Shown here: in pieces, positions 10,964-23,356 of the stretch
Numbering within the stretch: the first letter of the stretch is position 1
Layout of the letters: every line of letters starts with the position of its first letter
Origin: Branchiostoma floridae
Taxonomy: Eukaryota > Chordata > Leptocardii > Amphioxiformes > Branchiostomatidae
DNA: 64,000 nt
NCBI RefSeq assembly: GCF_000003815.2
Contig: NC_049994.1
Span: 3,753,195 to 3,817,194 of the forward strand
Reading direction: 5' to 3'
The notes under the pieces: generated by a model
Seen by the model: the letters and a program-made list of their open reading frames with translations, nothing else
Database searches by the model: none
Told to the model about the DNA's origin: nothing
Made by a program: the position numbers and the translations under genes

Positions 10964-13900
10964 CTATGACTTCAAACAGTTGCCAACATTGACAAGTTCA
11001 AAGCCGGAGTTTTCGTACAGGTAGTCCATGAGAAAAGCGGAGATCATGTAGCTGTCTAGATGGTCACTGTCCAGACTGAGAATCCCTCCGTCAGAGATGC
11101 GCTCATACAGGATACGGAGTGCCTTGGGTGTCCTCTCCACGTCTCTGTACTTGTAGTAGTTGTCTTCCGTTAGCAGTGTTCCTGAAGGGGTGACGCCACA
11201 ATTACAATTTTCCCCAGGAATATATGTTATCCAACGGGAAATTTGCAGAAAGAAATGTGCTATTATCTCATGAATCAAAAGTTCATACCATACAAACTTA
11301 CCTCAAATGATAGCCTCTTCAATTCATTTCCAATAATTTCTATACGGCTAGTCTTGAGATATACCCCCTAATCAGAGCCCTTGGATTGACCCGTTTGGCT
11401 CAAAACAGATAGCTGGCGACGATGCCACTATTTTAGGGGGGTGCAAAATCCCCCGAGATTGAGAAAGGTCATTCTATTTACAACTAATTCAACAAGTTTA
11501 GGTCTTTCCTACCGCAACCACTCCAAAAATTAAAAAATGCCCAGATTTCACTTAAAATCCCAGAAGAAGCAATGGTTTGATCACGTTGGCTTACTCTCCA
11601 AGCAGAGGTTGGTTGGAAAGACTGTGACATGTACATTTCTACCATATATCTTCTGTTTTCTGGTGGGGATTGTTGACAGAAAACGAAAGATATTGTGGAT
11701 GAAGGTCACAATATTTCCCACCAACCTCTGTTTGGAGAGTACTGCTTTCCGTCCTTCCCATCCATCGTCTAATCAGATCCCCCCTCCTGTCATGAAAGGT
11801 AAAGAATCATTAGCCAATCACGTTGCCTGTTGACCGTCATCGGCGACGTGATTGGCTGACGATGGCTGGCAAACGCTATTAAACGCAGCGGGAATGACAG
11901 ATTGCAGTCAAGTACGCCAGGCCTGTTGCTACCTTTGCTTACAATACAAGGGATGTGCGTGGCGTGGAAATATGGATGACACCATACTAACCCATGTTCG
12001 GAGGAAACTTGGTTGTCGGTTGAACGATCCGCAACCCTCTTTTCTTCGCGACGTCTTTCACTCGTCCCGACAGACCATCAGGATAGTAGTAGGCTGCTTG
12101 TAGTCCGACTTCTTTCATCCGCTGTACGGCCGACATTAAACTCATCCGCATCACGTTTGCGTTCTGAAGGATCCAGTGATCTGCCGGAAATGGTGCGTTC
12201 TGAAAGGACGTTTTTAAAAGAAAATTAGTACATTTAGAGCATAGCTATGATGTAATCCGAAGTTGTGTATTTCTACTGAAGCTCTCCTGATACTTCCGAA
12301 AATAGTTTCATCAGGTTGGTAGAATAAAGGATAATCCATTCTTCTCCACAACATGTAGGTACTCACTTGGCTTACGTTCAATGTCTCTCAGACACCTTCC
12401 TCGGAGCTTCTAACTGGAGTTCTGGAGAACCGGGACAAGGGGGGATACAAGCTTACCCGCCTTTGGGATTGTTTTCTCGCCGCAAAAGCGCCATCTACAT
12501 CGGCTACATCAAAGTAGAAGTCTGGATAAGGAAGTCCACCCCAGTGATGAACCGGGACGAAGGGGGTTACAAGCTCAGCAATGTTCCGGATACTGTTCTC
12601 GCCGCAAAAGCGCCACCTACACCGGCTACATATAGCTGCGAGAAGCAGAACTCCAGTTAAAAGCTCTGAGGAAGATGATTCACAGACATCGAAACGTCAT
12701 CAGGTGAGAAAAAAATGGTTGCGTAAAAGAACATACCTCTCGTATTCCTATGGTATATCTTTCAGCCCACTTGGTGATCAGCTCCGGATGCCCCTGCACG
12801 AAGTCCCCGTAGACGAAGAGTGTGACCGGCATGTTGCTGGGGTGGGCCCGTATAGTCTCCACCAGCTTGTGGGCTGCCTTCCTGTTCATCCCGACCTGAA
12901 CCGCCAGGGACAGGCGGGCCGGACCGCCAGGAGAGCGGGAACAGTTGGAGTAGACCTCTCCAGCAACTCCGGGGGTGTCTCCAGGGATCTGATTACAAAT
13001 TAAACCAACATTGGGTGAATACTCCCCTATCTTAAAGTGAACCTTACCTATTTCCAATCGCTTCCCTTCTCTTTGAGTCCAGCCAATCACGTCGCCGCCT
13101 ACAGTCAAGAAGCGATGTGATTGGCTGGTAGCTTTCGTTAAGCAACATGATGGAGTGTATCTGATTGGCTAATGGCTGATCCGCGCTTATGCAACAAGAA
13201 GGGATTATTGCAAGGTAAATTTTCGCGCAGTCGTATAGGCCAAACTGTCAGCCTACTTCTTCTGAGGACGTTAGGATAAATGACAAGTGAGGTACCTTTG
13301 GTAAAAGTGCCTGTAAAATATTTTTATGTTAGGACTTTGAAGGTGTGTGTAAGGGTTTTTAACCTTCAATTGTGTTGAAAAAACACAGACTTTTAGCCAT
13401 GTGTTGTACATGTAGTTGCAGAAGGCTCTAGAAGTTTAGATTTTTCATTTCTCTTGGAGGTAGTGAGCAGAGGTCAAAGGTCACTTTTTTTGGTCGAGAT
13501 CTGACCACGTTCTACCGTATAAAATATTTTAATTAGTTACCTGACAGGAGAGGGTGTTTCAAGTCACAGTACCTTACCATCAGATGTGTTTTTTTTTTGT
13601 TTTTTTTTTTAAATTCAATTCAGGGCTGTGGAAAGAAGATATGACTTCTATAATTGTTGCACTTACGTCGACTTTGTGGAGGTCTTCCATGTCTTGGTAT
13701 CTTTTGTGCTCCCCCGCCCAATCCAGCATTTTGATGCCATGGGTTTTCATGGTGTCCCGAAGTTTCTGCTTTCTTCCTCTCGACCATCCAGGTACAGCGG
13801 CCCAGCTGTGGAACTCACCATAAAACCTGAAATGTTGGGATATAATTAAGAAGAACTTGAAGGATACAGTGTATGGCAACTTGTACATACAATACATACA

Positions 13901-16776
13901 GAACAGTTTATCTACATGAGTTACAAGTATCTAAAAATGTAAGAAACTATTCTATTTTACACATGGCATGTAGTATTAACAATCAGGCTAGCATTATGTG
14001 CTGGTTCAGGACAGTATAATATTGTCTCGTTTTTAAACGAGTTATATATAAATATATGATGCAACTATTGGGATGTTTCATTGACACACCAGTCCTCTGC
14101 AACGTTGGTGAGTCATGGCTACACCCACTCAGATATGTCACATCTTAAGAGCTACCCTTTTAAGGCTTGCTACAATGTTATTTGTAGATAGCATGAACAT
14201 TTATTTTGGCTCATAATAGAAGTTTGCTGGCCCCTTTTTTTACTGCGCAGTCGAGCTGCTAAAAATCGTCCGAAGCCCGCAAAATCGTTAGGACGTCGGT
14301 CGTTCTTCCGCCGAAAAAGACGATTTAGAGCTCGCAAACACGTCGACCTAGCTTTAAGTTAATTCTTGATCTGTAAAGAGGCTTAAGGCCCCCTTCACAA
14401 ATCAAGAATTTAGCTCGGCCGACGTGTTGGCGAGCAGTTTGCGATCGGCCGACGTTCGCGGGTCCTTAGAAGCTACGCTTAAATTCAGCGAGGCCGCGGC
14501 TACGATTTTCGAACATTTTATGAGATTTTTGGATTAGCCTTTTGAAAAATTCCTGTTAATATAATGATCATTTTAGTGTGCCCGTCCACCGCACTCATGT
14601 CTTACTTATTTCCCAAAACTCAGAAATTATAATTGTTCAAAATATTGGCTTTTCACCAGGTTAGTCGATTCAAACTACAATGTCCAAGAGATTCTACCAT
14701 CTCATGGAAAAGATATGATCATTAGTGCTTGATAGACGTCGCCTGAGTCCCGTCCAATTTGTGATTTTTTTTTAGCGAAAAGTACGGTCGACACTCAGGC
14801 GGTTTTGAAATACGGCGAACTATTTCCTAACATCGGCCGAAAAGAAAACGGCCGTCGTCGCTTAAATTCCGACGAAGGCTTTATAGTAAGACGTAAAAGG
14901 ACATGACAAGTCAAATCACGCACTTGTCTATCCACTTGAAGGTGCCTTCTTTGATCATCTTCTCCACGATTGGGTACTCAGCTCCTTCAACATCAAGTTT
15001 GAAAATGACGTAGTCTTCCAGTGCTGAACAAAAAATAATGGTACTTTTTGTGCAAAATACTACCTACAAGAAAGAAGATTTTAAAAGCCAACAAATCATA
15101 TACATGTCGTGTGTCAGTAGAAGCGGTATTATTTCGTCGGTGTCTATGGAAAATACACGTAATCTTAAACAAGAGTTCAAAGATCTCATACCTGTGTTTT
15201 TCTGTATCCACGTGGAAAGATCCACCATCGGTATGACGTTTTGCACACCGAATCGTCTGCCGCTTTTTTCATTATTTTTCTCCGAATTAGACACGTAGAT
15301 CGCTCCACCTCCCCACTGCATGTCTTTGCCTCTGACTTTCCCTTTGTCTGGTTTCCACGCCGACTCGGCGTAGGCAGAAATGTTTCCTGTGAGGGCATAA
15401 AAAAAGTCAAAAAATAATTTTCTTCTTTTTTCTAGGTTACTTGATTTTTCGTAATTCGTGGACAAATTTTCTTCTATTCAGAATTTCAAGAAAGAATAAG
15501 AACTGAAAATTGAAGATTCTTTTAACAGTGATTCTTAAAACAAGGAATTATTTCTTAATTTTCTTGAGTTAAGAAATGATTTCTTGGAGAGATTTTCACT
15601 CCTAGAATTTTCTAGAAATCTAAGTTTAATTTTCTTGTTTTTAGGCTTGACAAGATTTTTTTCTTGTCATTTCTAGGAAAATATTAGAATTTTTAGAGCT
15701 TGTAAGAATGATAATATCAGTTTAAGAAAAACGCTGTAAGAAATTATTACTTAAGAAAAAATTCTTAACTCGTGGACAAATTTTTTTCTTAAATTAAGAA
15801 AGCTTTCTTGTTTTAAGAATTTTTTCTGATTATAAGAAGAAACAAGTAAGATGAAAAATGGAATTTTTCTTGTAGTGTACATATAGTCCCTTAGCTTTTA
15901 TGCCGTAGGGAACTAGTGGGTTACGCCAAATTGCAAAATCTCAAGCAACTGGATATGAGTTTCGAAACATTCAGACGTTTCAGATAACATTTGTCAGTCA
16001 CATTGAAAAGATCTTGTTGGAGAGCTAAATATGACAAAAAGTACAATCCCACCCTGAATGGGAAAGAAGGCTGAAACTTGCCGGCACTTGGGATTTAACG
16101 CAACATTACCCCCCCCCCCCCCCCCCATGTTATCTTCAACGTCTGTTTCCAAAATCGTACTTCTATGAAAACAGCAAATGAAACGTCCCATATTTTCTTT
16201 TCCATTTTCCTTCTGCAATTGGATAAACCATCATGTATTAAAAACCCTATCTGCCCTTATACTTACTGAAATGAAAACTGTCTAAAGAAGCGAAAAGAAG
16301 AATTGAACCTGTATAGCACAAAGGAGTTAACCTTCTTTTATCACTGTTATTTTACTTCTACTTTTATTTTTTTTTTATCACCTTGACTTTTTTTCTTGAA
16401 GGAAAACTTCTGAAGGCATTTTAACAGTAACAAAAGGGTTAAAAGTGAAATACTGACCATCTTGAGCCGACACGGCGACTGGACAGTGGAGAACATGGTT
16501 GGAGTAGGACGCAAAGTAAGGTGCCAGCCTCGCATCCAGCTCAAATGAGTGGATAGTGTAGTCTTTCCCTTCGGGGTAGGTCTCCCGAAATAACTGCACA
16601 TAACATGTAACATTAGGTCCTTGTTATTGAGCTGTTTTCTTCAGATATTAAAGGTTACATTTCATTTTTACCTCCATAAAAAGATGACATAGTTTAGTGT
16701 CTTTATGTGTTTGTGTATGTGTTAATGGCACCTCATATGAGGATGAACTGAACTGAACTGTATGTGTTGTATGAAT

Positions 16777-16815
<39 letters not shown>

Positions 16816-18891
16816 ATGTGTGTGTGTGTGTTATCAGTTCGTGGTTTGTGTGTGTTGTGTTTTGTTTGTGTAACACACACAAACACACGCGCGCGCGCGA
16901 GTCCGTATATTGAAATCAACATGGCCTTATTATACTAAACTAGAGTTCGGGGACCTCATACCTCCATGAAATATTTATTGCTTTTTTGTGGATGGTATGT
17001 ATGTTTATGGTCGGTTGTATTTGAGAGTAATGGTTATAAATGTTATGGGAAAGAAGTGGTGTATTCATTTAATGACACAGAGAATGTCCATCTGATAAGT
17101 AATTATTAAAATGTGACACTTAATTGTGTAATGTGCGTTTAAGAGGTCGACGGCATATGGTAGCGTGATGTTCCTGAAGCGTGATGTTTGGCATTTAACT
17201 GTCTAAGGTTGTCAGCATTATGAGGTTATACTATGTGCCTCAGAGCGGTGTGGTGGGAGGAAGTTGGGAAAGTTAGAAAGAAGAAGGGATTTGGCAAACT
17301 TTAGTCCGAGATCTTTACGTCTTACCTGCAGAAGTATGCAATTTATAGAAATTAATAGTTGATCAGCATTTATAATAACGATCTCCTACTATTACAATGT
17401 GTTCCACAATAGGACCTTGATAAATGTAAGAACATATACAGATATCATTCATGCAAATAAGGGCCTAATTTGCATAATCAATGCAAAGTGTGATAATTAC
17501 AATGCATCTTAGTTTTTCATACTGCCACATATCTATGATGTTAATATGGTTAAGGGCAGCTTTACTTATTGACCTGAAGGCACATACAGACATAGAATTA
17601 CAAAATGTAGGTACAGTGAAGTTTTAGTTTGAACTTACTGCTGGCTGGTTATTTTTCAAACCACAGTTGAAGGGCTCGTTTGGATTCAGAGCCCTGATTC
17701 ACTTATGCCCAGACTGTCATTAATCACAGCAGCTGCCTGGCGGCAACTGTTAGCTGCTGGCTACATGGCCCACGGGTGATTAATTACCTGACCTACATAC
17801 GTCACCTTGCCCCGGGACATGCCTGTTCCAATATCTTGCACATATAGGGGTGATTTCTGATATCATTACATCGATTATAATGACAGATACGGCACCCAAA
17901 ATCTCATCGATTCGAGCTTTCATCACACCCCACCAACACAACAAGTATGAAACCAATCCATCCAGCCATTCTTGAGTAATCTTCTACACAGACAGAGACA
18001 CATAACAGAAAATATAACCTCCATTCCATGACATTTCATGGAGGTAAACATGAATTTGTGGCGAATCCTGTTTTTTTTTTAGCCAGAAAGAAATATCCTT
18101 TTTACTTACCTGAACAGTAGAAGCAACATTAGCTCCGCAGTCCAGAAGTATCTTCTTTGGCCCAACTTCCCTCTGTAACTCCGGAGCTCCTGCCCTAGAT
18201 CTAGAATATCATTTATTAAACATTGAAACTTCAAAATGCAGTATCCTAACTCCACGCATGCTTGTGAAGCAAAAAAAAAGGCTGAGTACACATTTGACGC
18301 GACACTGGTGAAGTTAGTATAGTTACTGTTACTTACCGAACATAATCATGAGACAAGATGTGGCATTGCACTGCCTCGATGTAACCTTGTGGTAGGGGGA
18401 CATTGGTGCTAGTGGAAGCATGCAATGCAGTATCCTAAACCCACGCATGCTTGCAATGTGATGCAAAAAAAAAGGCTGAGTACAAATTTGACGCGACACT
18501 GGTGAGAGTTACTGTTACTTACCGAACATAATCATGTGACAAGATGTGGCGTTGCACTGCCTCGATGTAACCTTGTGGTAGGGGGACATTTGTGCTAGTG
18601 GAAGTATGCAATGCAGTATCCTAAACCCACGCATGCTTGTGAAGCAAAAAAAAAAGGCTGAGTACAAATTTGACGCGACACTGGTGAAGTTAGTAGAGTT
18701 ACTGTTACTTACCGAACATAATCATGTGACAAGATGTGGCGTTGCACTGCCTCGATGTAACCCTGTGGTAGGGGGACATTTGTGCTAGTGGAAGTGTAGA
18801 AGCTTGGTAACACAGCCAGGCCGTATCCCAAGAATACTCCGAACAGAATAAATAGGGATTTACGTGCCCAGTTGTCCGTTGTGATTCCCAT
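10964..18891 (-). CDS. FkbM-type methyltransferase fused to a degenerate NodB deacetylase-like domain
   Basis: Nine coding exons: 18891-18713, 18194-18110, 16593-16458, 15386-15192, 15023-14924, 13826-13667, 12988-12737, 12199-11992, 11181-10964. They join with matching phases into 1,533 nt, giving 510 aa plus stop. Residues about 12-30 form a signal anchor after RK, implying a type II Golgi protein. Residues 60-285 are an FkbM-family methyltransferase: KKILLDCGAN (73-82) is the SAM loop, FELD (105-108) supplies the acidic ribose contact, and KLDVEGAEYP (207-216) is the FkbM signature. Residues 286-510 follow the NodB order: LSLAVQVG (311-318) where TFDDG is expected, PVTLFVYGDFVQGHPELI (339-356), IGIRENAPFP (365-374) in place of the metal HxxxH, AAYYYPDG (404-411) at the RPPYG position, and GGILSLDSD (470-478) at the LLHD position. 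The metal ligands and catalytic Asp are absent, so the domain is probably a glycan-binding or structural pseudoenzyme. The FkbM assignment is strong; the NodB-like reading rests on motif order. Confidence 0.85.
11592..11741. mobile_element. MITE hairpin in intron 8 of the FkbM-type gene
   Basis: ACTCTCCAAGCAGAGGTTGG at the left end and its near-complement (ACCAACCTCTGTTTGGAGAG) at the right enclose about 150 bp, flanked by TA. Single ends of the same family occur near 27100 and 50620 ('ttctccaagcagag', then 'gtggccgggatttt'). Confidence 0.6.
12300..12710. repeat. Dispersed repeat, copy 2, with internal duplication
   Basis: Two tandem half-copies share 'ccagtgatgaaccgggacga'-type and 'gccgcaaaagcgcca' words, and end with 'agctctgaggaagatg' and 'cagacatcgaaacg'. 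It is related to 485-780 and 35090-35290. It lies in the intron between the 12988-12737 and 12199-11992 exons. Confidence 0.5.
14220..14870. repeat. GC-rich inverted-repeat block in an intron
   Basis: The block contains 'ttcttgatctgtaaagaggc' followed closely by 'gcccccttcacaaatcaagaa', flanked by 'cgtcga'/'gccgacgt'-rich sequence with similar words on both sides. This is a hairpin arrangement typical of a MITE; borders are uncertain. Confidence 0.4.
15400..15865. repeat. Low-complexity TTCTT/AAGAA tract
   Basis: About 460 bp made mostly of variants of 'tttcttaa' and 'ttaagaaa', which can self-pair. It sits directly upstream of the 15386-15192 exon, in gene orientation. It could be a degenerate minisatellite. 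Confidence 0.6.
16777..16893. repeat. (GT)n/(CA)n microsatellite
   Basis: A GT tract followed by a short CACACACA and GCGCGCGC run, in intron 2 of the FkbM-type gene. A separate C17 homopolymer lies near 16110-16126. Confidence 0.9.
18232..18800 (-). repeat. Three tandem copies of the 3' end of FkbM exon 1 (about 186-bp unit)
   Basis: Each unit contains the coding end of exon 1 (from STSTNVPLPQGYIEAV to HDYV, then CG|gtaagt), intron sequence with an A9-10 run, and 'cccacgcatgctt'. The copy at 18713-18795 is continuous with the start codon and signal anchor. The copies at about 18520-18600 and 18341-18420 keep the reading frame and a perfect donor but have no anchor upstream. They could be inert duplicates or alternative cassette exons using the weak acceptor 'ttccactag'. 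Confidence 0.85.
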
Positions 18892-19819
18892 CCTGTGTCC
18901 TCTTTTCCTTGTCCAATACGTCGACTAAATTTACTTCACCTGAAAATAGAAAGAATTTCAGAGAATAGTTGTAACTATTTCTTGTAAACAACTTAGTGTT
19001 TAATTTAACCGGTCGCATGGTATTGATGAATGTCTGTCAACTTCTTCAGGGCAAATCTGACTGGTTTACATTAGCATAATTTTGCATCTTTAATTATGAA
19101 AAATAAACTTAATTACAAAAGATTTTATTTATTTACTGCTGTAATGTAGCAAGAATTTCTCAGAATCTTTATAGATGATTAAATATGTTGTACATCACTT
19201 AAAAATTCTTTAATTTTGAATTTTGCCATTTTTGACCCAAAATGTATATTTTGTGTTCCGCAGTGTCATTACAAACCCAACTTAACCGAAATTCAGAATG
19301 GGGGGGGGGGGTCATTTTTAAAAGTCTATTTTGGAGTAAGATGATGTTTTGTTATAAGGTTGATATGGAACATTACATGCTTGTATTGGGATGGAGATAT
19401 GCTGCATTTCCTCACAAGCAAATGTCGGCCTTTCTAGTGTTTTCTCTACCCGGACAAAACAACCCCCCCCCCCCCCCAACTCAGTCAGTCAGTAAGCTGC
19501 TGGTTTATATCAACGACTGAAGCATAAAAGAGCAATCTAATGATATCTCCAAAATTTTAAATTTGAAGTTATAGAAATTATATTGAATATTGATGTATTG
19601 TCTGTAATGCCTCTAAATGCACGCCCGGAGGCAATAAACTCAACCACTTTGTCAATCGTAGTAGATCTCCCAAATAGTAAACTTGAAGCTATAGAAAGTA
19701 TGATAAATATTAATGTATTGTGTATAATGTCTCTAAATGCATGCACGGGGACAATAAACAATGGTGAAAAAATAATTAGGTACAAGTAGGGTTTTGTATC
19801 TGGCTATTCAATGTAAATG
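18892..19819. other. Upstream region of the FkbM-type gene
   Basis: A plausible 3' splice acceptor on the minus strand near 18941 ('ctattttcag') suggests a 5'-UTR exon junction upstream of the ATG. Further up are AT-rich sequence, G10 (19303-19312) and C15 (near 19464-19478) homopolymers, and two near-copies of about 110 bp (19565-19660 and 19670-19760: 'attgatgtattgtctgtaat' / 'attaatgtattgtgtataat'). No gene is visible. Confidence 0.5.
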
Positions 19820-20357
19820 CACCCTCACACTCAGGGTTGACATCGCGGCAAAGCCTAACGATATCACCCCTGACAATTCAGCCAGGGTATTTGGGTATTT
19901 GGGGCGTGGCTTCTAACCAACTGTCAGCCTATCGGCTTTTTGTTGTCGAAAACTCGGAAAGGCGCCATATAAGACGACTCATTAATATTCAAGAGCAAGA
20001 TAACAGTACCGGCGTAACGTTCTTTCAGCATCCAGACGTCTTTATCAGGTACCAAATTTAACATTTGTCGGTTCTGTGGGTATAGGGTAACCACGGCATC
20101 ACCGTATACATGTACCGACCTAGCATACGAAAAAAAAAACATTACCATCACGCAAAGATATACAGATTTTTGTACACGCCGCGCCGTACGCTGTTTGTTC
20201 GAAACTTGCAATCCGGTCGCTGATTGGCCCGCGACAAATCAGGCAAGCTCATTAATATTCATAAGCAGGGCGCCCCAAATACCCAAATACCCTGGCTGAA
20301 TTGTCAGGGGTGATATCGTTAGGCTTTGCCGCGATGTCAACCCTGAGTGTGAGGGTG
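19820..20357. mobile_element. hAT-type MITE with 87-bp terminal inverted repeats and 8-bp TSD
   Basis: The left end CACCCTCACACTCAGGGTTG (from 19820) and the right end (reading inward from 20357) match for about 87 bp. The element is flanked on both sides by TGTAAATG (19812-19819 and 20358-20365). An 8-bp target duplication is the hallmark of the hAT superfamily. At 538 bp with no transposase frame it is non-autonomous. The near-identical arms suggest a recent insertion. Confidence 0.9.
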
Positions 20358-21090
20358 TGTAAATGTAAAAGAAGGAAATGACGGGGAGGGCAAATTTCTA
20401 TCCACACTATACTACAGCAGCTATTTCACTCTTGTTCACATGTACACTTTTTAAAGCAAAGACTTGCATTTTCTTGCATACAATATATCTAGTAGTCATT
20501 TTGTTAACCACCTAGTGTGTTGGAGGTATGTGCTTCAAATTCCAGCTCATATGAATTCAACACAATTTGACAGATACGCCATTGTATGATTTGAAGATTA
20601 AATGTAAAAGAGGAGTTTTCAAATTGGTAGACGTTTGTTCTTATTTGATACGATGTAGAGTTGTACCTGCAAAGTACACATTCAGCGTCACTTCCTTTAT
20701 AAATATTCATATCCAGCATTCATTTGGTCGAACCTTCCTAACTTTATAGGAGATTTAGTGAATATAGTACATGGGATTCCAATTATTCGTATTACGCCTT
20801 TTTGGATAATTCGGGTAATCGGATAGAATTAGGAAATCCCAAAACATTTGCCATTCATTCTATTGTTTAGAACATCGCAGAATTGGATAACCCACGGTCT
20901 CAAACTTCGGGTTTTTGGATAGAATTACGTCAGGTCACACAAATTAAAAATTGGAAAATATGCCTTAAAACTTACAAAATGAGTCCAAAGGTAACTAGTA
21001 AATGTATGTATAAAGGCGTAAAGCCATGTAAAGGACCGTAAGAAAGTTACATTCCACAGAAAATCTAGCCGATAGCGCTGTGCTAACAAG

Positions 21091-23356
21091 TGTTGTATCT
21101 AACTTTCGTCAGTATCTAACTTTCGTAATATGCCGAATCCTGGATATCCAGGAATCGTCCTGAGCAGAAGGACGATTCCTGGATATCCAGAAATCGTCGC
21201 GAACAGGACGTTTCCTGGATAGACGACGGTGTTTATCCAGAACGTGTACGTGTGGGTGGAGCTTCCTGTTTTCGAGGGCGGAGACTATGCGGAGGGCGGG
21301 GGCATGTTGTTTTCGTCAGAAAGCCGCCATCTTTGTATCTCCCGGCAAGAAGATCATGTAGTTTATTCTGTTGATCCTGGTGTTACAGAACTTAAACGAA
21401 TGTTGATAATGATACTTTGATGTTTACATGTTACTTACGTATCAGGCCCAAAATTCTTTTTGCGTATTATATATATAAATGAATTAACAAATGGCAGTCA
21501 AGATGGGATAAAGTTACTGTTGTTTTCCGTATAGCGACACATTCACGGTAACGTGTTAATAGCATCCAGATGGCGTCCCGCGGCTTGAACAGGAGGACAC
21601 TTCCTGGATATCTGTCGCATCTACTTTTCGGCGGCTCCAGGAATCGTCCAAAAACCTTACGAAAACTAGATATCCAGGATTCGTACTTCCGGTTCCGTCA
21701 ATCATGGTGATTGACAGTACAGAAAACATTATTATGCACGCCCATGTTTCCATATATGGGTCGACCTCGTGAGACCTCGACAGACTCAAGTTGCGAGAGA
21801 TTAAAACCCGGAAGTGACCGCTGCGCTCCCCATGATAGGCCGCCATCTGAATGCTACTAACACGTAAATAGAATGTGACGCTACACGAAAAACAACTTCA
21901 AACACACAACACATAATATAGTCGTGCGACTGTTATTGTCTATCGTTGTGGACAACGGTTGTCTTTAGACATGCGTTCAGAGTATTACGGGGCACCCGCC
22001 GTGCAGGATACCAATGCGGTGCGTGCGTGACCCACAGTGACCGCTTGCTCGCAAATCAAAAATGGCGGGAGAATTCCTTATTTTCGTCAGGCGTTCAGGC
22101 CGTTTTCTGGATATCCAGGAATCGTCCTCCTGTTCAGGCCGTTTTCTGGATATCCAGGATTCGTCCTGAGCCTGTTCAAGCCGTTTTCTGGATATCCAGG
22201 AAGCGTCCTCCTGTTCAAGCCGTTTCCTGGATATCCAGGATGTGGACCAGGACTTGTGTGACAAAGGGACGCCATCTGGATGCTATTAACACGTTACCGT
22301 GATGTGTCGCTATACGGAAAACAACAATAACTTTATCCCATCTTGACTGCCATTTGTTAATTCATTACGCAAAAAGCATTTTGGGCCTGATACGTAAGTA
22401 ACATGTAAACATCAAAGTATCATTATCAACATTCGTTTATTATAAGTTCTGTAACACCAGGATCAACAGAATAAACTACACGATCTTCTTGCGGGGAGAT
22501 ACAAAGATGGCGGCTTTCTGACGAAAACAACAGGCCCCCGCCCTCCGCATAGTCTCCTCCCTCGAAAACAGGAAGCTCCACCCCCACGTACACGTTTTGG
22601 ATAAACACCGTCGTCTATCCAGGAAACGTCCTGTTTGCGACGATTTCTGGATATCCAGGAATCGTCCTTCTGCTCAGGACGATTCCTGGATATCCAGGAT
22701 TCGGCATATTACGAAAGTTAGATACTGACGAAAGTTGGATACAACAATATCCAGCAAACGGCTTGAAGAGGCTCAGGACGAATCCTGGATATCCAGAAAA
22801 CGGCTTGAACAGGCTCAGGACGAATCCTGGATATCCAGAAAACGGCCTGAACAGGAGGACGATTCCTGGATATCCAGAAAACGGCCTGAACGCCTGACGA
22901 AAATAAGGAATTCTCCCGCCATTTTTGATTTGCGAGCAAGCGGTCACTGTGGGTCACGCACGCACCGCAGTGGAATCCTGCACCGCGGGTGTCCCGTAAT
23001 ACTCTGAACGCATGTCTAAAGACAACCGTTCTCCACAACGATAGACAATAACAGTCGCACGACTATATATGTGTTGTGTGTTTGAAGTTGTTTTTCGTGT
23101 AGCGTCACATTCTATTTACGTGTTAGTAGCATTCAGATGACGTCCTATCATGGGGAGGGCAGCGGTCACTTCCGGGTTGCAACTTGAGTCTGTCGAGGTC
23201 TCACGAGGTCAACCCATATATGGAAACATGGGCGTGCATAATAATGTTTTCTGTCCTGTCAATCACCATGATTGACGGCACCGGAAGTACGAATCCTGGA
23301 TATCTAGTTTTCGTAAGGTTTTTGGACGATTCCTGGAGCCGCCGAAAAGTAGATGC
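21091..23356. repeat. Interleaved inverted repeats with CCTGGATATCCAGG palindrome array
   Basis: Four blocks in the order A (21091-21580), B (about 21609-22250), A-inverted (about 22266-22746), B-inverted (about 22747-23356). A pairs with A-inverted around B, and B pairs with B-inverted around A-inverted, so the two hairpins exclude each other. Within and beside the arms, the self-complementary CCTGGATATCCAGG or a one-base variant recurs about a dozen times, spaced about 36-40 bp near 22100-22240 and 22780-22880 and separated by 'cgtcctcctgttcaggccgt'-type linkers. Open frames crossing it (repeating FWISR) follow from the repeats. It is probably a nested or rearranged DNA element. Confidence 0.75.

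Noticed and set aside
22095-22245. Evenly spaced repeats resembling a CRISPR array
   Set aside because: The repeats are short palindromes with similar, not unique, linkers, and the genome is eukaryotic.
21946-23038. Open frames on both strands with repeating FWISR and SWISRKR motifs
   Set aside because: They arise from the palindromic 36-40 bp repeats, mirror each other across the inverted repeat, and show no known domain.
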